A DNA stretch of 15,673 nucleotides from Phycisphaerae bacterium. Its GTDB lineage: Bacteria > Planctomycetota > Phycisphaerae > UBA1845 > Fen-1342. Position 1 is the first letter of the stretch. Each line of letters begins with the position of its first letter. This document shows positions 15,301 to 15,673 of this stretch, piece after piece. The notes under the pieces were generated by a model. It worked only from the letters and a program-made list of their open reading frames with translations, had not been told where the DNA came from and did no database searches. The position numbers were made by a program, and so were the translations under genes. Where the stretch lies: positions 1 to 15,673 of the forward strand of contig JALHOX010000004.1 of NCBI GenBank assembly GCA_022842805.1, read 5' to 3'.

Positions 15301-15673
15301 CATTCTTTTTTGAGGAGGAAATCGAGAACAACTCGAATCGAAGCATGCACGGAGCGCTGATCTTCCCCGGACAGCGGCTGCTGAAGGTCTCGGTCCTTCG
15401 AAAAGACGCGATCGAGGCGCCGACGTCTCCCACGATTGCGACCGACCTGACCTTTTATCGCTATGCGTATGACGGCGCAACTAACGAGACGGTCGGCAGC
15501 AATAACCATAACGGCGGAATACAGGCGGTATTCTACAACGGCACCGTGCAGCGCGTGCTTCGCGGGCTTCGTGACCGCCCGGACGCGGCGCCAACGATCG
15601 CCGACAGCTGCCACGTGTCCGGCCCGCTGGCTGCGGCGGATCTGACCGCTAACGAGATTTTCCTCTGCTATCC
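12345..15673 (+). CDS. Giant secreted dockerin/RHS-like surface protein (3' end outside window)
   Basis: One frame stays open from the ATG at 12345 to the right edge: 1109 complete codons with no stop. The start is the first ATG after an in-frame TAA at 12231, with GGGGAG 6 nt upstream, the same arrangement as the 1518-2312 gene. Residues 1 to about 46 look like a long signal peptide (hydrophobic SLAVALVAGGGITAVAV). Dockerin-like calcium loops begin at Asp52 (DLNRDGVVNYDD), Asp93 (DFSRDGVVDSAD), Asp319 (DMNLDGYVTTGD) and Asp358 (DMNGDGVVTVAD), forming two pairs. Between them lie VVVDLDIDSDNTDG (166-179) and an Asp-rich DDDDSDGRAD (225-234), which may bind calcium. From about 566 comes an RHS/YD entry module: IDLSTGVPLLQDTDFELPFG, FRHIRTYS to 598, HWGWNGLRW (624-632) and GRLERIEDRQGHVVEYNY (about 749-767). 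Cys is abundant, suggesting disulfides outside the cell. Codons such as GAT, TAT and AAT seem commoner than in neighbouring genes. RHS repeats and the C-terminus are not visible; function unknown. Confidence 0.85.
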   Translation, partial: MFPARSFALMLRSLCERLSLSGRSLRSLAVALVAGGGITAVAVEAGNILRGDLNRDGVVNYDDMEAFVQAVNEPAAWRARFGADEATRREAGDFSRDGVVDSADVRGFSAAIVVGEQQSRRSPAKPGAVPVPESVDSPGATAIDVRSVSTCEAWCTNPAACPFQRVVVDLDIDSDNTDGVSLPERTLYEDCIENLSYCVSPCCCLEMPESPNDFPGPKRIQPNTDDDDSDGRADFLQEPDQPVVGESGELVPMVLAINDPYAPHVDHPGTDCVEQAFGSYRLTFGDASFPGVIKLWRGPDRSGLIESGVWYNDLRPYGDMNLDGYVTTGDIGLFVLMLTDPTSVPWSNPWESAEEVADMNGDGVVTVADISSFVGTVSQFDPLRQVPKRLWVELLPLSSVAGAHSELTVRVEYDAFDGTDDESGQIFYGQSPHCSDGAADNWVYYCCESHSHGGASSDEVRLQAACLDPSDWNLAVTAVDADACLNDTQSRCWFPFMHEDNPKLLPSPYGRPPGYPLQLDLAVGFGPPDLPPRAVDPWESSLALVPADARAANGPSPYLQRETLRGIIDLSTGVPLLQDTDFELPFGGAVFRHIRTYSENISIPVQAEIGGGPFNQFFNPEASHWGWNGLRWMMSENPILLIDAAWEGIVNHAPDAGRKRCYFIPDAHHAIPFDLAENGGYQAPAGYDARLTLEGGNYVIRLQRGALKYTFSPMSGDTWAYVTFGADNGIRPIDAHLPPPAGHGIPKWGRLERIEDRQGHVVEYNYCGDEHGAVADTGSDCVRCTQNCNQRGQLRSIKLRTPPAVAGSVGEVQWTLIYTHREFTPGYRTCCDHGEDGCDGYESVDAPPWDEVEYCGDPAMHRNKLHSIRVYRGEKSLPPNSGCLTIEDWRFRCRNGPGCEDISEVGDPDIAAPGTRYGEMIQSFDEYDAIDHPAFSHGGHDDWMFHVKYLYQERDGGSYDINGDWQFGPCFAPGLPQYDLSQYERAFFFEEEIENNSNRSMHGALIFPGQRLLKVSVLRKDAIEAPTSPTIATDLTFYRYAYDGATNETVGSNNHNGGIQAVFYNGTVQRVLRGLRDRPDAAPTIADSCHVSGPLAAADLTANEIFLCY

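Noticed and set aside
1..15673. CRISPR arrays, tRNA, rRNA or transposase genes
   Set aside because: I looked for regular direct repeats, tRNA-like cloverleaf sequences and DDE-type proteins and saw none.

Overview
The window looks like a chromosomal segment of a GC-rich planctomycete, probably of the Phycisphaerae or a related uncultured lineage. This is inferred from protein style, not from a marker gene. The clues are exported proteins with paired dockerin-like calcium loops of the D-x-N-x-D-G-x-V-T-V-A-D-I type, a PEP-CTERM sorting tail, a very large Cys-rich secreted RHS-like protein, and intergenic spaces full of short GC-rich hairpins. Housekeeping genes (rpmF-plsX-fabH-fabD, menG/ubiE, etfBA) sit beside this surface-protein material.

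Layout. 1-414: C-terminal end of a probable membrane glycosyltransferase (+). 421-1380: aldo/keto reductase (-), convergent with it. 1518-2312: secreted P-domain-like protein ending in two dockerin-like loops (-). 2576-3409: divergent PEP-CTERM protein (+). 3464-7409: lipid block on the minus strand, read rpmF, plsX, fabH, fabD, ubiE/menG. The first four genes are tightly packed (6 bp gap, 4-nt ATGA overlap, 4 bp gap); ubiE/menG follows after 76 bp that contain a hairpin. 7724-9469: sensor-GAF-PP2C serine phosphatase of the RsbU/SpoIIE type (-). 9498-9653: hairpin-rich element bounded by 24-nt inverted repeats. 9690-11549: etfB then etfA (-). 11550-12344: about 800 bp with no convincing gene. 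12345 to the right edge: one uninterrupted frame of 1109 visible codons (+) that runs off the window.

How the genes fit together. FabD makes malonyl-ACP, FabH starts acyl chains and PlsX passes acyl groups to phospholipid synthesis; RpmF travels with them as in many bacteria. MenG completes menaquinone. EtfAB carries electrons from flavin dehydrogenases, in the classic scheme to the quinone pool. The phosphatase is probably a partner-switching regulator, but no anti-sigma or antagonist gene is visible here.

The most interesting object is the right-hand gene. It has a signal peptide, two dockerin-like pairs (residues 52-104 and 319-369), an Asp-rich segment between them, and then an RHS-type entry module at about 566-767. 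The RHS/YD repeat core, if there is one, lies beyond the window. The second point of interest is the composite palindromic element at 9498-9653, which could be a small non-autonomous mobile element or a structured RNA locus.
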